A stretch of 64,000 bases of DNA. Origin: Xylaria sp. FL1777 (Eukaryota; Ascomycota; Sordariomycetes; Xylariales; Xylariaceae). The stretch is taken from the NCBI GenBank assembly GCA_022578965.1, contig MU400608.1, positions 1-64,000 of the forward strand. The letters are read 5' to 3'. Position numbers and translations under genes: made by a program. Positions 36,601 to 52,400 of this stretch are shown in pieces. Each line of letters starts with the position of its first letter. Within the stretch, counting starts at the first letter, position 1. Under the pieces are notes generated by a model, which saw nothing but the letters and a program-made list of their open reading frames with translations, had not been told where the DNA came from and ran no database searches.

Positions 36601-39600
36601 CTTTGCTTTATGCAATTTCTAGTTTACGTAATATTGTTTAAGTTTTTTAAATAAATATTATAAAGCTTAAACTATAAAATACTAAAGATTTATTATATGT
36701 ATATTATTAATAAATTATAAATGCTTTAGCTTAGTTAAAAGTTAATAATTTATTATATGCAAATATTTTTATTAATAATGTAGCATTAGCTAATTTTTTA
36801 GTTAACGATATATTATTATTATTAATAAATAAAATATGTATTTTTGCTAAAAAAAATCTTAATATTATTTAAGCAAACTATATAATTAACTAAAACTTTA
36901 TTTCTAGTGTACTAATTAAGCAACTATAAAGCTTTTAATATATTTTTAGCATTAAGCAGTAGTAATAGCCTAGCTTAATAAAACAGAATAATTTAATAAA
37001 GTTTAATATATTTGCAGTATTTAATAAAAACAAAGATATTTAAAGAATTAGTATTAATAAGAACGCTATTTTAAAGATTAAAAAAACTATATTAAGCATA
37101 AGTTTTTGTAGCGCTACTTTACTTAAAAGTAGTATTAATACTGCTTGTTTTATAGCAAAAACTATTAATTTTGCTAAAGTTAATAGTATAAAGTATTTTA
37201 AAATATAGCAGTGCACTAGTTTTATTAACTGCTTTAATAAAGATTTTTACTTAAAAGCATTTTTGCATTTTTTTTTATATAAGGAAAAAAAGCATAAAAA
37301 CGCTTTTGCTATTAAAAATAATGTTTATGCTTGCAATACTAGCGTTAGTTAAAACGTTTAAGTTTGGTGTTATTTTTTATAACACAAAAATTACTATACA
37401 ATAGATTTTTTTTTTTTATTTTTACTTATAAATAATAAAATTTAAAATAATAGCACTTTTATTTTAAAAGCTTTAGTTAAACGAAACGCATAAGCTATAG
37501 TTTAAAAAGCATGCTGCTTTTTAGGCTTAGCAGATTTAAATGCTAAAAAGCGCTTTGTTTGCTATTATAAATATTATAGCAATTTATATATTAAAACTAT
37601 ACTAAAAAATGTCCGATTAATTAAGTATAAATAGCTTTACTTTTATAAACAGAAAAATATTTTTAAAAGTTAATTATAATTGCTAATTATTATGCATAGC
37701 TTACTTATAATTTAGTTTACTATTAATTTTAAAAATTAAAGCAGCTTTGTAATTTTTAAAATAGCGCTTTTTAAAAATTTAGCATAAGCTAAAGCACTAA
37801 ATAAGTACTAAGTAAGCTTTAATAATAATTAATAAAGCTTTAAATTTGCTAAAACTATATATTAAAATTTTGTAGCTACTGCTTAAATGTTTTAAATATA
37901 TATAAATACGTTTATTAAAAATGTAATAAAAGCTAGGGCATTTAGTAAAGTTGCTATATATTATAATATAATAAAAAGCAATAGTTAAAAAAGCTTTTAT
38001 TTGCATAAAATATTATAGCTAGCTAGTAATACTACAATATATAAACTAATTAATAATTTAGCTACTAATAAAATCTTAGGCTTAAAAAAGCGCATTATTA
38101 GCTATATAAATTTTCTTTTTAATAAGGTGCACTATGCTTACTAAGTAATTAAAATTTAAAATATTAATAAAAAAAATAATGTTTAAATAACAATTTAGTT
38201 AATAATATTAGCTATGCTATTATTTGTATTAACGTTTTAAATATATTAAAGCATTTTTAGTTTAATAAAACATTATTAATATTATATATAAAACAATAGC
38301 ATGCTTTTTTAAACGCTTATAATAATTGCTATGCTTATATAAACACTTATTAAAAAAAACTATATAAAAAAATAGCTTGTTAATTTAGCTATTTTTAAAC
38401 GTTAGTAAAAGTAATACATATAATTAAAAATAGCTTCGTTAAAATTAAAAAAAACTATTTATATATTAGTAAAACTAATTTAACTATAGTATTAATATTT
38501 TAATATAACTATAACTTTACATTTTTATAAAGATGCTTTCGAACTTTTTTTATTATATACTATATGCTAAATTATATAATAAAAACGCTAATTAAACATT
38601 ATAAACTTATAATGTTTGCAAAAAAAATCCTAGATTAAATAGCGCAATATTAACAAAAATAACTTTATAAAAAAAACATAAAAAAAATAAAAAGCAATTT
38701 TATTGTGCTATTTTTTATAATAAATAATAAAGCTAATATAGTTTTTTATAAATTTATAGCTTTGCTTTTTAATAAGCTAATAACTGTTTAAAAGCTTTTA
38801 GCTATTAAAGTTTATGCTAATTTGCTTAAAATGCTAAATTATTATTTATTTATAAAAAACTAAGCTATAATTAATTTTAATTACTTTTATACTTACGTAC
38901 TAAAAGTTTTTTTATAGTGCATAATTAACTACTTTAGTTTTAATGCTATTTAGTTACTATTAAACTTATTAAGCAAAAAAAGTTAGGTTTTTTTTTATAT
39001 GTAAGTTTATACGTATAAAAAAACAATGCTTTAAAACATATGTTTATATAATTATGTAAGCAGCTTTTATTTTATAAAAAAACTAAAAAAAAAATTATTA
39101 CTATATTATTTTTTAATAAACAAAAATACTTTTTTTTTTAAAAAAATAGTTTAAAAGCTTATTAATAAAAAGCAGATTTTAGTTTTTAATAAATAACTTA
39201 TTAATAGCATAAATATAAACAATTTAAATTAGGGCGCTATACTAAAGCTTTTATTATTTGTTTTATAGCATTATTTTAGTATTTTAATTAAAATGTTTGC
39301 TTTTAAACTTTAAAATTATTATTGCGCTTAGTTAAATAGCAAGCTTTTATTTAAAGTTAAAAACCTAAATTAGCTAAAAAAGTTAAAAAAAAAAGCAGCA
39401 AAAAATATTAAAGCATAAAAAAATTAACAAGCTAATTTAATAAATAATAATAACTTACTATTTAATAATAGTTAGCAACTAATAAACATAAAAAAAAACT
39501 AGCTAAAAAAATCTCTGCATTTTTTATGCTATAATTTTAACTGGTTTAAACAGTTATTTAAAAAAGTAAATAAGCTACTTAATATATTAAATAACTTTAA

Positions 39601-42065
39601 ACAACTTATTTAGCAAACAAACGTTAAAAACGTTAAAAATGCACGTTTTAATATATTTACTAAAAATTAAACAAATATTTTTAACTAAATAAAAAATAGT
39701 AAAAATAGTAATAATGTTATACTAGCTAGATAAATTAGCGTTATATTAATGCAACTAATGTAACTTAAATTAGCAATTTTAAAAAACTATATTAAAAAAA
39801 AAAATAAGTATATTGTTTTAAAAAAGCTAAGTTATATATATAACTATAAAAACTTAGTTAAAAAAAGTAAGTTTATAATACTAAGTTTTAAGTTTAACTA
39901 AAACTAATAATATTTTTAAATATTAACATTAAATAATTTTAAAAGCAATATTGCTTTTATTAAATATTTTCTTTTAATAAAATATTGCATTATTAGCTAT
40001 ATAATATATATAAAAAAAGGTTTAAATGCAGAATAAAGTAAAGCAGTTTTGCTTGTGTGCTAAAAGCTTAACTTTAATACTAATGCAGTATAAAAAAATA
40101 TACTAAAACTACTTATTACTATTAGTTTTTTAAAAAAACAAAGCAGCACTAAAAAATCTGTTGTTATTTAAGCTATATACGAAGTGTTCTTTTAGTTAAA
40201 AAAAAAAAATAAAATATTAATTACTGCTTTTATTAAAAGCGCAGTAGTAAGTATTAATAGCGTTATAATATATTTAGCAATAAAGTTTAAAGTGCGCAGT
40301 AAACAAACTTTTTAAAGTTTAACATTAAAAAATAAAAGTATTATATAATTATAGTAAAATAAGCTTGTTTTTATTATTAATAAAATTAGCATAGTTTTAG
40401 CTAAACTTTTATTTTAAATTAAAAAAGCTATGCGTAAAAGCTGTAATATAAAAAACAAAAAACAATTTAATAGCTTTTTATATATTTTTATAGCTAGTAA
40501 TTTTGCTTAGTTTTTTCTAATAAGTAGTACATTGCTAGCTAAAAGTTTAACAAATTTAATAGCTTTTATACAAGCAACATATAGCTATACTTTAAGTAAA
40601 CATTTAACGCATAAAAAATAAAAAAAATGCTAATAATAAAACTTAAAAAGTAATAATTATAATTTTAGCAATTAATATATATAAAATATAAATAACAAAC
40701 ATAAAAGTTATATTATTTATGAAGCTATTAAAATTATAAGCAATAATAATAAAAAAGCAATAATTGTTTAAATTGCTTGCGCTATTAAAAAAGCTAAAGG
40801 TTTAGCACTAATAAAAAACGTTATAAAATTAGTTTGCTTAAAATAGCAAATAAAAGCATAAAGCAATATGTAATTACGTAGTTTTTTAAATTAATTTTGC
40901 TTTAAAACTTAAACTAAAAAAAACTAAAATATACTAAATGCTTAAGTAACAAATAACTTTTTATTGCTTTATTTTAAGCTTATTAATAAATTTTAACTTA
41001 TTATATATAATAATAAGCTGTAGTATATTGTTAACTTTAAAGCAGCATAGTTGTTTTTATAGTGCAATAATTATGCTTTGTTTTTATTTATTTTTTTGTT
41101 AAAACACGAGCTAAGTATACTAATAATAAAATACTTTACTAAGGTTTAAGAACACTTATATGCACAAATAAATGCAAGTAATAAAAAAAAAAAAAAAAAT
41201 TTCCATAAAAACATAAGATTTAATTTAGCTATTTTAGCTTATAATTTATTTAATAAAGAAATGCTAATTATTATAACAATTAACATTTATTTTAGTTTAA
41301 GTATAATAAACAGAAATAAATTTCTAGCGGAAAGGTTTATTTTGTTTTTTATAGTAATATATATTTGTTTAGCGTTAAATGTTTATTTTTATATAGAACT
41401 ACTTGCCTGTGTTTTTGTTAAAAAAATAAATAATAAAACAATATATTATTTAGCTTTAAAAAGTAGTATTATATTATTGTTTTTTAGTTTTAAAAAACAA
41501 AAAGTAAAAATACTAAAGGTTACTAAATTGCTTATTATTTTTAGCTAAACAAGTATAGCTTATATAACTAGCTTAGCTATAACTAAGTATAAAGCTTAAA
41601 AAAAAACGTTTTTTAAGGTTGCTTTATATTTAAATAAAACAGCAAATAGTAGTAAAAAAACTAATAATAAAAAAAAAAGCAACAAAAAATTTTTATTTAT
41701 ATATGTTTAATTGTTAAAGTTTACTAATTTAAATAACATACAGTTGCTTAGTAGTATAAAGCTAAATATTTTTTTAAATATTTGCTTTTTTGTTAATTAC
41801 TAAGCATTAATAAATAAGTTAAATAGTATAAACATAAAAACCAAATTAAAAAACAGATCTATTAATATAAAAAAAAAAAAGATATAAAATAATTAAAATC
41901 TTATAATATATTAACTATTTGCTAAATAATTTGCATACTAAATAAAAAACTAATAGTTTTTAGCTTAAAGAATTAAGTTGTAGTAATTATAAGCATTAAA
42001 ATAATAAAGCTTTTAAAAGCATAAAATAGCATTATATTTAGTAATAATACATTATATATATTAAT

Positions 42066-42243
42066 TAAACTAATTAATTACTTAATTAATTAGTTAATTA
42101 ATTAACTGAACTTTTTATACTAATATATTTTATTATATTATAAATAAAGTTTGCTATATTTAAAACTTTTTAAAAAGTATATAAAGTAGCTAAAGCTTTA
42201 TATTTAACATTAAAGTAAATTAATTAATTAATTAATTAATTAA
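42066..42243. repeat. Two AATT-type simple repeats
   Basis: Degenerate TTAA/AATT arrays at 42066-42110 and 42220-42243, the second nearly perfect (AATT)n. Confidence 0.7.
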
Positions 42244-45200
42244 TAATATATTAATTACTAAAAATGCTTAGTTTAATTGTTTAATATGTTTAGTTTATTA
42301 ACTAAACTAGTGCTGCTTTAATAACTTTTATATAAAAGCTGCTTTTACGCTATATATGCATTTATGTTTTCTTTTTGCTACTTTACTTTTTTACTTTTTA
42401 CAAAAAAAGTAGGTTTTTTATAATAGTTAGTATGTTTTTTAGCTTATTTACTGTCCTTTTAAACCTATTAATAGTTAGCTATAGCGTTAATAGCGTATTA
42501 ATTAGCTAAATAAACAAGTAGTGCTTATAAAACAAAAAAAAAGAAAAAAAGTTATTATATGTTTTTTAATGTTACTTTTTTTTTAATTTAAAGCACTTTT
42601 TAAGTCTTAAAGTAGCTAGCTTATAACGCATTTTAAAACTTATAAAAAGCTTATGCTTTTTTTAATATATATGCTTAATTAACGTTTTTACATATAGCTA
42701 TATAAAATATATAAATAAGTAATAAAATAAATTGTAATAAGTAAAGTAATTATATAATATGTTTAAGCATAGCTTAATTATAATATAATTAAATAAAAAG
42801 TATACCTGTTTTTTTATAAACTTAGCAATAGATTTAAAACATATAAAAAAGATAAATAATAAAAGTTATAAAAGTTTAATATTAATTAAGCATGTTTTAT
42901 TTAATTATTTTATTCTTTTAATATTAATTAATTTACTGTACTAAAATATATATTATATAGTTTATTTAATACATAAAAGTATTAAACTAGTATTTATAGC
43001 TATGCTATTTTATTTTATGCTACTTTATTTTAGTAGTAATAATAAAATTAGTGCTAAGAACTAAAAGGTATAATTACTTTATATTTAAAAAAAAAAAAAA
43101 AAAAACGCAAAACGCTTATAATCTTTAGTAGCAATAAAAATATTAGCATTACTTAGGTTATTAATATAGTAAATAATAGCTATATATTTATAAATGCTAG
43201 CAGCAATAAAAGTAGTAGTACTACTTAAGTTATTAAAGCAAAAGTTAAAAACTAAAAATATTATGTTTTTAATAAAATTTATTTTTAAGCGCTATTTTTT
43301 ACTATAAGCGTTATAACTAATATAGCTTAATTCTTAATATATAATTGTTAGCTAAAAAGTTAGTTTTATTACTATTGTTTACTATACTAATAATTAATCT
43401 TTTTTTAGCAACATTATTAAGCTTTTTATTAAAGCTTTTTACTTTTTATTTCTAAAATGCCTTTTTTATAAAACAATAAACTAAGTTTAGTAAGCTTACC
43501 GAAAAAACTAATTTAAAACGTAAAAATAGCACATATAAAAAGTAATACTATATGTAATTATTACATAATTATGCATTTTATTTAAAAAGCATAATTGCAA
43601 CAAGATTTATTTTTTTTTTTTCATTAGTATTATTGCTAAATAATAACTAGTTTTATTTAACTTTTTAGATTTCTTTTAAATAAGCTTACAGTTATAAATA
43701 TATCTTTAATTTTTAATGCTTAAGACTTCTTTTTTGCACAAATAAATTGCCGAAGTAAAAAAAAAAGCTATAATAATATAAATATTTATTGTTAAAATCC
43801 GTAAGGTTAGAAAAAAAGTATAAATTTATTTAGCATTGCACTTAAAACCTCTGTTTAACATTAATTTTAAAGTATAATATAACTTAAAATTTAAAAAGTT
43901 AATAAATATTTAAAAAAAACCAGATTTAATTATATTATTAATAATTTTACTATAGAGTTAATACTAAGGAACAAAAAGTTAAAAGTAAAAAAACAGTTAG
44001 CTATAATAGCTTTACGCTAACTAAAAGCTTAAAGCTATTAAGAAAAAGAAAAACAATTGCTATGCTTTACTTTTATAAAAGAATTAATTAATAAACTATT
44101 AGTTAAGCTTTTATGCATTAATCTTTGCAAAAGCAAAAAATTGTTTATATGTAAAGCCTAAAATTTAATTGCTGCTTTAATTTAAGTTATAAGCTTAATA
44201 CTACTTAAACAGTATTTTAAATGCTTAAAAAAACATAGCAAATTTTTTAGCTGCATTATTTCTTGTTTAGCAAATTATTAATTTTAAATATAATATATAT
44301 ATACTAGTTATTACTATAAAAGCAAAAGATCTTTTTGTTTATTTAAAGAATTTTGTATGTATTAGCTATTTAATTTGCTATTTATATTATATAATACTTA
44401 CTAATAAAGTAAAATTAATAAAGAATTAATTTTTTAATGTTATAATTTTAATACTACTAGAATTTTTATTATTTTTTATAGACTAAAAACTAGTTTTATA
44501 AATACATAATAAAAAAGATTTATTTATGTTTATTATTGCTTATAAAAGCAAATATTTATAAAATAGCTATGTTATAATTAAAAATAACATTAAAACAACA
44601 AACGTTAATTATAATACTTAAAAATAAATAAAGTTATTTACTTTAAAAAAAGCTTATGCTTAAAATGCTTTAAATAAAAACGTTTATAGCGTTAAACTAA
44701 CTATTAAGTATACTTAATACACTAAAAAAAAATAGCCTTTTTATAAATGTTTTGCAAAACTGTTTTAAAATGCTATAAAGCAGCTTTATTTAAATATACG
44801 TTTTAATAATATAAAAACAAATAAAACTAATTATATATTAAATAATATATTACTATAGAAGGTAAAACAAGTATTGCTTGCTATAAAAAACATTAATTCT
44901 ATTATAAAAGAAATTAATTTTATTATTTTATAAGAATTTAAATAATTTCTTTACTTAGAAAAAATAGCTAACAATAATTACTAGATATTTTACTTTTATA
45001 ACATATATACTACTACAATTAAATTAATAAATAGTTAAAATAACTAATAGATTTAAAAGGAAAACAAATCTAAAATTAAGACTTAAATATTATAAGGTTT
45101 TTTATAATAACTTATGACTTATTTACTGACTTAAAAAAACTAAACTTATATTAACTAATATTAGTTATATGTTATGAAATATTGCTATTTATTGCAGTTA

Positions 45201-47559
45201 TAGCAAAAAACTTAAAAGTATGTATATAGCATAATGAACTATTTAAACCTGGGCTATTTTTTTATACTTTGTACTATTAATAAAGCAGCTATTTTTAGCG
45301 TGCGTTATATACTTGTTTAAGTAAAAACAAGGTTTTTTTGTATAAATTGTTTTGTTTATTTTTTAACTTAACTGATTAATTATGTTTATGTTTTAGTTAT
45401 TGCTAGTGTTTTTTTTACTTTATAGTTATTTATTTTATAAACTAAACATAAAAAGTACAATAGTAGTTTATTTTAGCTAACAATAATAGGAAATGTTTTA
45501 ATACATAGTAGCTAAAACATACGTTGTTTAATAATAGTAATAAATAGTTTAATTTAACAGTTTGCTATTTAATTAACATAAAATATAAGTTAACTATAAT
45601 ATAATATATAGCTTTAGCAGTAAAGTTTTAGTTGTTAGTTAATTTAAGTATAATAATTGTATAGTTATAAGCTTTAATGGTTTAATATAATGTATGTATA
45701 ATGAATTTATACTTATAAGAGCTGTTTTAGTGCTAAGTGTAATATAATGCTTTATTTAAAAATAAAGCTTTTAGTTTTGTATTATTAACTAGTTAACTGT
45801 TATTTGGCTTTAAATAGCAAAACATAAAACATAAAAAGTTAAGCGCTATATTTGTTGCTTAAATATTAAGCAAACTATAATAGTTATAAATAAATAGCTA
45901 GTTTGCTATAATGTTAATTTTATGTATTGCTAATAGTTCTTAAAGGTTATTACTATTAAAAGAAAAGTTGTTATAAATCTTTAATAAATATGTAGGCTTA
46001 GCAAAATTTATTAATTAAGTATAAAAAAATAAAAACTAATAATATTATATAGCATATTATGCAGCTATAATTATGAAACTTTAAAGTACTTTAGCTAAAC
46101 TATTACTAGTTATTAAATAGTAGCTAGAAGTAATAATTAGTATATTAATATAGTTTGTATAAATATTAACAATATATATAAGCTATTTTTTAGGTTAATA
46201 ACTATTGCTAAAAAGCTTAAAGTAAGTAAAAAAGCAGCGCAATATAATAAATAAAATAATAATATAACTAGATTTTTATTAACTAAGATAAGTTGTTTTT
46301 AAAAGATAAAAAACATAAAAATATAATTTAAAATAATATAGTTATAATAAAACTATATATAATTTTGATTTTCTTGTAAAAAGCAATATATTTAATAATT
46401 AATAAATAGAAGTTTGTTGTAATTAATAAAAGCAATATATAGCAAAGCAGAAAAATTTACTTTTATTTTATACATTTTACTACAAAGATATGTTATAAAG
46501 ATATAAAACATTAAAACACTTTAGCAAGGATTAAACTAGTATAACTATTAACTAAACAAAGGTATTATAGCGTAAGTATTCTTAATGCTAATAGTACATA
46601 ATATATGCTGCTTAAACCTAACAGAAAATATAAGATAAAAGCGTATTAGTTTTTAAAAGGATTAAAATAAATGTATTAAAGGCATTTTTAATAATTAAAA
46701 AAAAAAAAGAAGGAATGCTATATATATAAAAAACAAGCAGCTTTAATTGTTTGTTTTTTTAAAACAAGATTTAATAATATTTTTTAATATTATTAATACT
46801 TAAAACGTGGTAGCTATAAGTGTTAATGCTAGTATATATAGCTTAAAAAGTATGTGTTTATAAAAACCTTTAGTAGCTAAATATAGCTTAGTTATATAGC
46901 TAAGCATTAAGATATTACTGCAATATTTTTGCTTTTATAGTGGATTTTTTATAAACTATATTACTAAAAATAGCTATATTTTAATTATTGACTTTAATTA
47001 ATTCTGTTTTATTTAAATGCTAAATTTCTAATGTTTTAATTAATTAAGTATATTTAAAGGTAGTTATAAAATAAGTACATTATATTTTTTCTTTATACTT
47101 AAAGAAAAAGTATAGTTCTTATAAGCTTTTTTGCTTTATTTTAATATAGGAAAATATAAAAATTAGGATATTTATAGGCTTTTATAAACATATTATGCAG
47201 TAAAATAATATAAAATAATATATTATTTTAAAAAAGAAAATAACTAATAATGCTATAATAGTGCATTTTATAGTGTTATGTTATATTTATTTAGCAATAT
47301 ATTTTAATTATAATATAAAAAACTAAAGGTTATATAGTAAGTTAAGCTAAGGCGTTAACTTTTTATTTTTACTTAGGTAGCCTTTTTAGTAAAATGTTAG
47401 GTTAGCTAAGGCTTAAAATAGCTGTTTAATATAGCGTTAGTTAATTGATTTTAATTAACTAAATTTAATTACTTGTATTAAAAGTAATAATTTGCTACCT
47501 TGTTATAAATATAATTTATATTAGGTTAAACGTATTTATTAATTAAAAGAAATATAAAT

Positions 47560-47635
47560 TAATAAGTAAGTAAATAAGTTAATTAGTTAATTAACTAGCT
47601 AGCTAATTAGCTAATTAGTTAACTAAGCGCTTTAA
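47560..47635. repeat. Degenerate tetranucleotide array (TTAG/CTAG/TAAG)
   Basis: Runs of AAGT, TTAG and CTAG words for about 75 bases. The mixed units look like one simple repeat diversified by C/T and G/A changes. Confidence 0.6.
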
Positions 47636-49101
47636 TTTAAGATTTAGCTAAAATAGTAGTATTTGCAGCAATAACTAATTAATATAAAAACAAAAGTGTT
47701 ATATCTTTAGTAAAGTTTATAGCTATATATATTAAGTAAGTTAATTAGTTAAGTAAGTGTAAGTTAGCTTATAAGGCTATTAATATTATTAAATAACTAT
47801 ATAATTAAAAAAAGGTCTTAAAAACAACTTAGAATAACTTGTATACTATAAGCTATTTAAAAAAGCATAAGTATTTTTAGGACAATATAAATTATATTGT
47901 GTATAAAGTATTTTAGTTTTTAAAGAAATTTTAGATGTTTATAAAATTTATAGAGTTTATATATTAATAGCGCAATAAAAGCATAAAAGTGTTGCTACTT
48001 AAAAACAAGATTTTTAAATTAGGAAGTAAAAGTACTTTAAGATTAGCATTAATTATATTATGCGCTAAATATTTTAAGAAACTTAAAGAGGTATTAGTTT
48101 AAAGAGTTAAATAGTTTAATAAAAGTGTTTAGTTATAAAATCGTTAGAAATAAAAAGGCTAGCAAAAGTATAATAAACTAATTGTTTAATTTAAGCTATT
48201 TTACTAAAGATATTATTAAGTTGTAATTAATATATATTTAAAAGCAATTTATATAAGTTAGTATTACAAAAGAAATAGGTTTAGTTTAGTAATAGCTTTA
48301 TAGAACTATTTAGCTATTAGAAGTTTTAAAATAGCTTTGCAGAAGTGTTTAGTTATTTTAGTTAGTAATTAGTTTATATGTAGTATATATATTAATATAT
48401 TTAATTTATATTTAAACAGTATAGCATATATATAAATATATATAGTTAAAAAGGTTGTTTAAAAATAAATAAAAAAAAGAATTATTAATAAAGTTATAAC
48501 TTACTTAAATAAAGATTTTTTAAGCATTATTAAAGTTAAAAAATAAGATGTAATTTGTATAAGAGTATATTAATTGCAAAAGTAGCTAATAAAGCTATAT
48601 ATAGCTAAAGTGCTAATTATATAAGTGTTAAAAAGAATGCTTATTTGTTTACTTTTGCTAATTTTACTTGTTTTAATAACTAACTTTACTATTATTATTA
48701 TTATTATTACTTTAGCTTATGTTTATTTTAGTACGTTTGTAGATCTAATTTATAACTAAAAATAGCTGCTAACTTATTACAGTTATCTAAAAATTTATTT
48801 TGCTTTAGCTGCTATGTTTTTTATAGTACGTATTTTTGTTTAGCTTAGTTTAAGTATATATACTAATTAATATTTAGCTTTTATGTATTATAAACTGCTT
48901 GTTATAATGTTTTCTAGCAGTAATGCTAATCCTGAAAATAAAAGTAAATAACTTAGTGTAATAAGGTTATATTTAGCTAATATTTATAAAATATATATTT
49001 ATTAAGCATACTAAAATCTTAAAGCTATGCTATTATTATATTAGCTATATTATAGTAGTATATAATATTTTTTTTATTGCTAGCTTTTTATTATTAACTA
49101 T

Positions 49102-49412
49102 TAAAGTAAAATAAAGTAGCTAAACAAGCTAACTAGCTAATTAAAGTAAGTTTAAGCTAAGTTATATAGTAAAAATAAAGAAGTAAGTATTGCGCTAAAT
49201 TTTAAAGCATAAATTTAAACATTATAAATAACATAATAAAAATTAGCTATAGTTGCTTTATTTATATTATTATATAGCTTTTTTATTAATTGTTTTATTT
49301 TTTAATTTATATATAGCTTAATTGCTTAAATATATAAGTTATAACTTATTTTTTTGCAATTAAAGTGTTGTAGTAAATTTAGCGCAATTATATTACTGCA
49401 ATTTTTTATTTA
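49102..49412. repeat. 300-bp inverted repeat, left arm
   Basis: It matches the reverse complement of 56695-56992 along its length; shared words include TAGCTAAACAAGCTAACTAG, GTAAGTTTAAGCTAAGTTAT and AAGTTATAACTTATTTTTTT. This arm keeps G where the other has A near its end (GTGTTGTAG against ATATTATAA). Confidence 0.82.
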
Positions 49413-52400
49413 TAATAAATAATACTATAAAACCTATAAGTGGACAATTTATTATTGTTAATTTATATGTTTGATTTATTTATTAATTAATTGCTATAAT
49501 TCTTATATGCAAGTTATAATATATTATATTTAGCTGCTTTAGCTAATAATAAGCAAAATTTGCTTAATATAAGCAGTTTAGTTATAATTAGCAATAAGTA
49601 TTTAAGCTAGCAGCTTTTAATTAATAGGGCTTAAAATAAATGTATAAAAATATTAAACTGTTTTTTTTAGCTTAGCTTGCAGAGCATTTTTATTTTTTTT
49701 AGCAAAACAGCAATTAAGTGTTAAAAAGCTAGTATAATTTTTAAAATAACATAGCTAAAAAACTTATTACTAAGAACTCTTAAAGAGCTAAAAAGAAAAG
49801 ATTTTTATTAAAAAACTAGTGCTTTTTAAAGAAAAAAATATAATTGCTTTTATATAAACAAAAAAAATAAAAAACAAGCTTAAAAAAGAATAAATGTTAT
49901 TAAAACCTTTAAAAGTTATAATATAAGCAAATTTAATGCTTATTTATATTAAATAAGTTTAAGCTTACGCGTTAGTATAAAAAGTAATTAATAATTAAAA
50001 ATATACTTTGTTTTTTAAGCTAATATTATTTTTTATTAAAGAATAAAAAGCAAGGTTTTTTAGTTGTAAGCTAGCTATTGCTTAAAGATTTTATATAAAA
50101 CGCAGCTATTGCTTTTTTATAGCACTTATTTTTAAATAAGCAAGCTTTAAAAAAAAAAAAAAAGCATACTACTTTTATAAGTAAAAAAGCTATAAAAAAA
50201 TAAAGCCTGCTTAATAAAACTAAAGTAATAAAGTTCTTTAAAAAGTTATATAATAATTTAAATAAAATGTTATATAAAAATTTTTATAAAACATTAAACA
50301 TTTAAATAAATAAAAAATCTAAGCTAATTTTTACTTTAAAAAAACAAAAAAAGCACGTAAAGCATAAAAAAAGGTTAATTATTTATATAATTATAACTTT
50401 AATAAACTTTTATATACTATTATTAATGCTGCTAGGCTAGCTATTAATATAATTATACTAGCTGCTAAAAAAGTTATTATTAAAAAGCAGCAAATAGAAC
50501 TAACTTAATATTTTACTTATAATTAAAACATAAATAATATTATTAAGCAAATATAATAGCTAAAGTTAAAACAAAAAAACGCAGCAATTATAAAAAAAAA
50601 ACTAAAAGAAATGCTAAAAAAACTGCAAAATTAATATGTTTAGCCTGTTAATTAAAAACTATAAGCACTGCAATATTACAAAATTAATATAAACTTGTTA
50701 AAAAAACAAATGTTTAGTATTAACGTTATAACTTTTAAGTATTTATAAAAAAGTAAATATAATTTTAAAAAACAAAAATAAAATAAACAATTATTTAATT
50801 TTTTATAACAAATAAAATTAAATAATTTTTATTTAGCAAAAGTAACTATTTGTTAAAAATGTAATATAAATAATTATTACGTTTATAAGTATAGCTTTGC
50901 TTACAAATTAAAATAAGAAAATATTATATATTAAAACTTTAAATGGTGTTTAAAAGAGCTAAGATTTTTTGCAAGCTTTAAATGCATAAAAGTTCCTTTA
51001 AAAGTTATAAAAATCGGCAAAAATAAAGAAAAAATACTTAACGCTGCAATAAAATAAATATATAATTTTATTTTAAGTAATAATAAGCTATTAAAGCAAA
51101 AAGCTTATTATTAACTTTAAAAAAAAACTTTGTTTTAAATAATAAAGATTTAAATGCTAAAATAAAAAGCAAACAAAAGAAACTAAAGGATAAAAAACTT
51201 TACTAGCTAAAAAACAAGCAGTTAGCTTAATTTTTAAGTAAAAAATTTAACAATTAAACTTTTATACTTTATAAAATAAAATTAGCAAAAGCTTATAATA
51301 TTAAAAAAAACAACTTAATAAATAATAAGCTAAATAATAGCTTTATTATAACTAATTAAAACTTTATATAAAGCATTTCTTATAATGCAAATAGCACTAA
51401 AATCTTGCAAAGCTATATATTAAGCAGAAATATTAGCATAAATGTGTTTTAAGCTAATTATTATAAACTTTTATTAAGAAAGGCTGCCTTTTATTAAATA
51501 AAAAATAAAAAAAGACTTAAAAAGCCAAAAAAAAAGCCTTTTATAAATTAAACAATTAAAAAGGTTTATTTAAATAATAACAAGTTTTTTACTTAACTTA
51601 ATACTAAGGATATATAAATAAACAATAATTTTTCTAAGCAAAATACTTTATTAAAAACAAAAAGTTTTAATTATTAAAAACCTTAAAGAATACAAAAAGC
51701 AAGGCTTATAGAAAGAAATTTAAAATTTGAAAAAATATAAGCTAAAAAGTTTAAAAACTTTTTAAACAAAAAAACAAATGTTATTCTTAAGGATTTTATA
51801 ATAGAAGTTTTAAAGTACTCTAGTGTTTTTATTTAAATAATTGCTTAAATAAGAGCTAAATTATATTTTAAAGCAGCAAAAGTTCTTAAGCTAATGCTAA
51901 AAATAATACTATTGCTTTTAAATAACTTTAATAAAAATCTGAATTAATAAATTAAGCTAAATATGCTATAGCTTGTTTTAAAAAAAAAGAGCAATAAGTT
52001 AAAATATAAAGCTTAACTAAAAACTTTATTATATAAAATCTTAACTTAAGTAAATATAAAGAATGCTTTTTTTTATAAAAGCGTGAACTTTTTAAAAAAA
52101 AACATAAAATTTTAATAAACAGCAGTTAAAAAAGCATAAGCAAGCTTTTAGCTAATATTATAGTTAGCTAATTAATTTAATAAACAAAGATTATTAAGTA
52201 GCACTTATAAAACTAGCTTTTTATTAAACTATTTAATAACGCAAATTAATAATAGAATAAATTATAATAGTTTTATTATATATATTTATATGTTTTAACT
52301 TAGCTTTATAACTGCTTTTTTAAAAAAGCGTTGCTACAAAATAATAAAAGTTGTTTGCAATTAAAACTAATAGAATAATTAAGTAATATTGTTTTTTGCT

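Larger units (their letters stand above)
30646..49101. other. AT-rich, RIP-type decayed repeat block (right, middle)
   Basis: No gene can be supported. The longest frame in the whole AT-rich sequence (95 codons, plus strand 41261-41548) is mostly I, F, L, Y, K and N and carries no motif; the others (minus 31210-31431, plus 35678-35863, minus 37797-38006) are similar. Around 36,500-37,700 long runs between stops with a cluster of Cys codons near 37,510-37,570 hint at an old coding strand of a transposon, but I cannot place it. Low-complexity AATT and TTAG arrays lie at 42066-42110, 42220-42243 and 47560-47635. Confidence 0.8.

Noticed and set aside
36500..37700. Decayed transposon polyprotein with a zinc knuckle
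   Set aside because: A cluster of Cys codons near 37,510-37,570 is suggestive, but stops and substitutions are too dense to assign a family.
41261..41548. 95-codon open frame in AT-rich DNA
   Set aside because: Composition is almost only A/T-rich codons, with no domain; expected by chance over 50 kb of such DNA, or a remnant of a decayed element.
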